5,589 nucleotides of DNA. Origin: an uncultured Phascolarctobacterium sp. GTDB taxonomy: Bacteria > Bacillota > Negativicutes > Acidaminococcales > Acidaminococcaceae. The notes under the pieces are model-generated. The model was not told the origin of the DNA, did not search any database, and saw only the letters and a program-made list of their open reading frames with translations. Below are positions 4,515-5,589 of the stretch, piece by piece (position 1 is the stretch's first letter; each line of letters begins with the position of its first letter). The stretch spans positions 1 to 5,589 of the forward strand of contig USHB01000116.1 of assembly GCA_900554395.1 (NCBI GenBank), read 5' to 3'. Made by a program: the position numbers and the translations under genes.

Positions 4515-5589
4515 CGGGATTTATCTGCATAATTTCAGAAATTACCCTCAGTGCAGCTTGCAGTTTCCTTCAATGGTTAATATTTTTTACGGCAAAAATG
4601 CGCAGGGAAAGACTAATTTGCTAGAGGCAGTTTTTTATGCTGCCTTCGGTATGTCTCACCGCACTTCACAGGAAGATGACCTCTTTGGTGAAGGCAGGCG
4701 TGAACTTGCCGTAAAAGTTGATTTTACAAGTTTCGATGCTGATTATGATATTAAAATAAAGCGTTATGAACAGCATGGGCGCATAAAAAAAGAATTGCTG
4801 CTTGATAATGTAAATATCAAAGCCAAAGAGCATTACGGAACTTTAAATACGGTTATGTTTTCGCCGGAGGATTTACAGCTCATTAAGGGTGAACCGCAGC
4901 TTCGGCGGCGTTTTTTTGATATGCAGATTGCCCAGACAGATAAAACTTACTATGAGCTTCTGGTTAAATATAACCGTTTGCTTTTGCAGCGCAATAAATT
5001 GTTAAAAATAATCCGTGATGAAGGCAATGGCAAGGAGCAGCTTGCTTTATGGGATAAGGAACTTGCTTGTTCTGCAGCTTTGATTATCAGAAAAAGGCTT
5101 GAAGCGCTGAAAAAATTATTGGATATAGCAAGCGGAATTTATGCTTCCATTGCAGGCAGCGGTGAAGAACTTGATATAAAATACGGACTGAAGAGCAGCA
5201 ATGATTTTATTTTAGAGCAGGAAAATAAAACAGATGCTGAATGGAAAGTTTTTTATTTGCAGGAACTTAAAGCAAGACAGGCTCTGGATATTTTACGCGG
5301 CAATACCAGTATAGGGCCGCACCGTGATGATTTATTTTTTTATGTCAGCGGCAGGCTGCTTAAAGCATTCGGTTCGCAGGGGCAGCAGCGCAGTGCGGCG
5401 CTGGCATTAAAACTTGCGCAGCTTGAATATGTAAAGATTGCTGTTGGAGAATATCCGGTTTTGCTTTTGGATGATGTTATGAGCGAACTTGATTCGGAAA
5501 GGCGCACGCATTTATTAAAGTTTATCGACGGCAGGGTGCAGACTTTTATTACCGTTAATGATAAACATTTAATACCCGATTTAAATAAC
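4504..5589 (+). CDS. recF: DNA replication and repair protein RecF (stop codon beyond window)
   Basis: ABC-type ATPase related to SMC proteins. It helps load RecA onto gapped DNA with RecO and RecR. 362 codons are present without a stop; the family is usually 360-370, so only the last few residues are missing. Motifs: N-terminal LHNFRNY (8-14), Walker A GKNAQGKT (30-37), FSPEDLQLIKG (119-129), SIGPHRDDL (269-277), ABC signature GSQGQQRS (290-297), Walker B LLLDDV (320-325) and D-loop SELD (327-330). All catalytic motifs are intact. The start is fixed: a TAG in frame at 4498-4500 is followed by CAA and then this ATG, the first possible start. No Shine-Dalgarno is visible, and the ATG lies inside yaaA (11-nt overlap), so it probably depends on re-initiation by ribosomes leaving yaaA. 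Confidence 0.97.
   Translation, partial: MKINGIYLHNFRNYPQCSLQFPSMVNIFYGKNAQGKTNLLEAVFYAAFGMSHRTSQEDDLFGEGRRELAVKVDFTSFDADYDIKIKRYEQHGRIKKELLLDNVNIKAKEHYGTLNTVMFSPEDLQLIKGEPQLRRRFFDMQIAQTDKTYYELLVKYNRLLLQRNKLLKIIRDEGNGKEQLALWDKELACSAALIIRKRLEALKKLLDIASGIYASIAGSGEELDIKYGLKSSNDFILEQENKTDAEWKVFYLQELKARQALDILRGNTSIGPHRDDLFFYVSGRLLKAFGSQGQQRSAALALKLAQLEYVKIAVGEYPVLLLDDVMSELDSERRTHLLKFIDGRVQTFITVNDKHLIPDLNN

Noticed and set aside
1..5589. Novel defence, mobile or CRISPR system
   Set aside because: All reading frames of note belong to conserved origin-region families, with no transposase, integrase, spaced direct repeats or unexplained coding space.

Overview
This window is the chromosomal replication origin region of a low-GC bacterium of the Firmicutes type. 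The gene order is yidC–yidD–rnpA–rpmH on the minus strand, then dnaA–oriC–dnaN–yaaA–recF on the plus strand, the classic dnaA neighbourhood of this phylum. The [11 protein letters not shown] stretch of L34 and the short YidC with no lipoprotein signal suggest Negativicutes (for example the Acidaminococcaceae/Phascolarctobacterium side), but this is inference from memory and only tentative.

Left arm (1–1225, minus strand): four genes of ribosome, tRNA and membrane biogenesis read away from the origin. A textbook sigma-A promoter (TTGACA, 17 bp, TATAAT) drives rpmH (L34). A strong hairpin-plus-T-tract lies between rpmH and rnpA and probably sets the L34:RNase P ratio. rnpA and yidD are tightly packed. 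yidC, cut by the window edge, follows after a gap holding a perfect 20-bp palindrome.

Divergent spacer (1226–1509): rpmH promoter, a run of A/T tracts at roughly helical spacing (probable curved DNA), and an extended -10 promoter for dnaA. I found no convincing DnaA box here, unlike the bipartite origin of Bacillus subtilis.

Origin (2932–3178): the dnaA–dnaN spacer contains a compact, well-ordered unwinding apparatus. It has a perfect inverted pair of TTTTCCACA boxes starting right at the dnaA stop codon, further near-consensus boxes, and a same-orientation pair of boxes. These abut seven consecutive CTA-like triplets (a DnaA-trio element), followed by a 32-bp AT-only-like unwinding region. 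Base skew of the coding strand changes from C-rich (dnaA) to G-rich (recF) across this spacer, which supports the placement of the origin.

Right arm (3179–5589, plus strand): dnaN (sliding clamp), the small S4-domain protein yaaA and recF form a tightly coupled unit: a 1-nt gap, then an 11-nt overlap. RecF is essentially complete but its stop codon lies beyond the window. Together the genes supply the initiator, its target, the clamp, a recombination mediator, and (on the other side) ribosome assembly, tRNA maturation and membrane insertion. No mobile element, CRISPR array or novel gene system is visible. The points of real interest are in the origin architecture and regulatory spacers.
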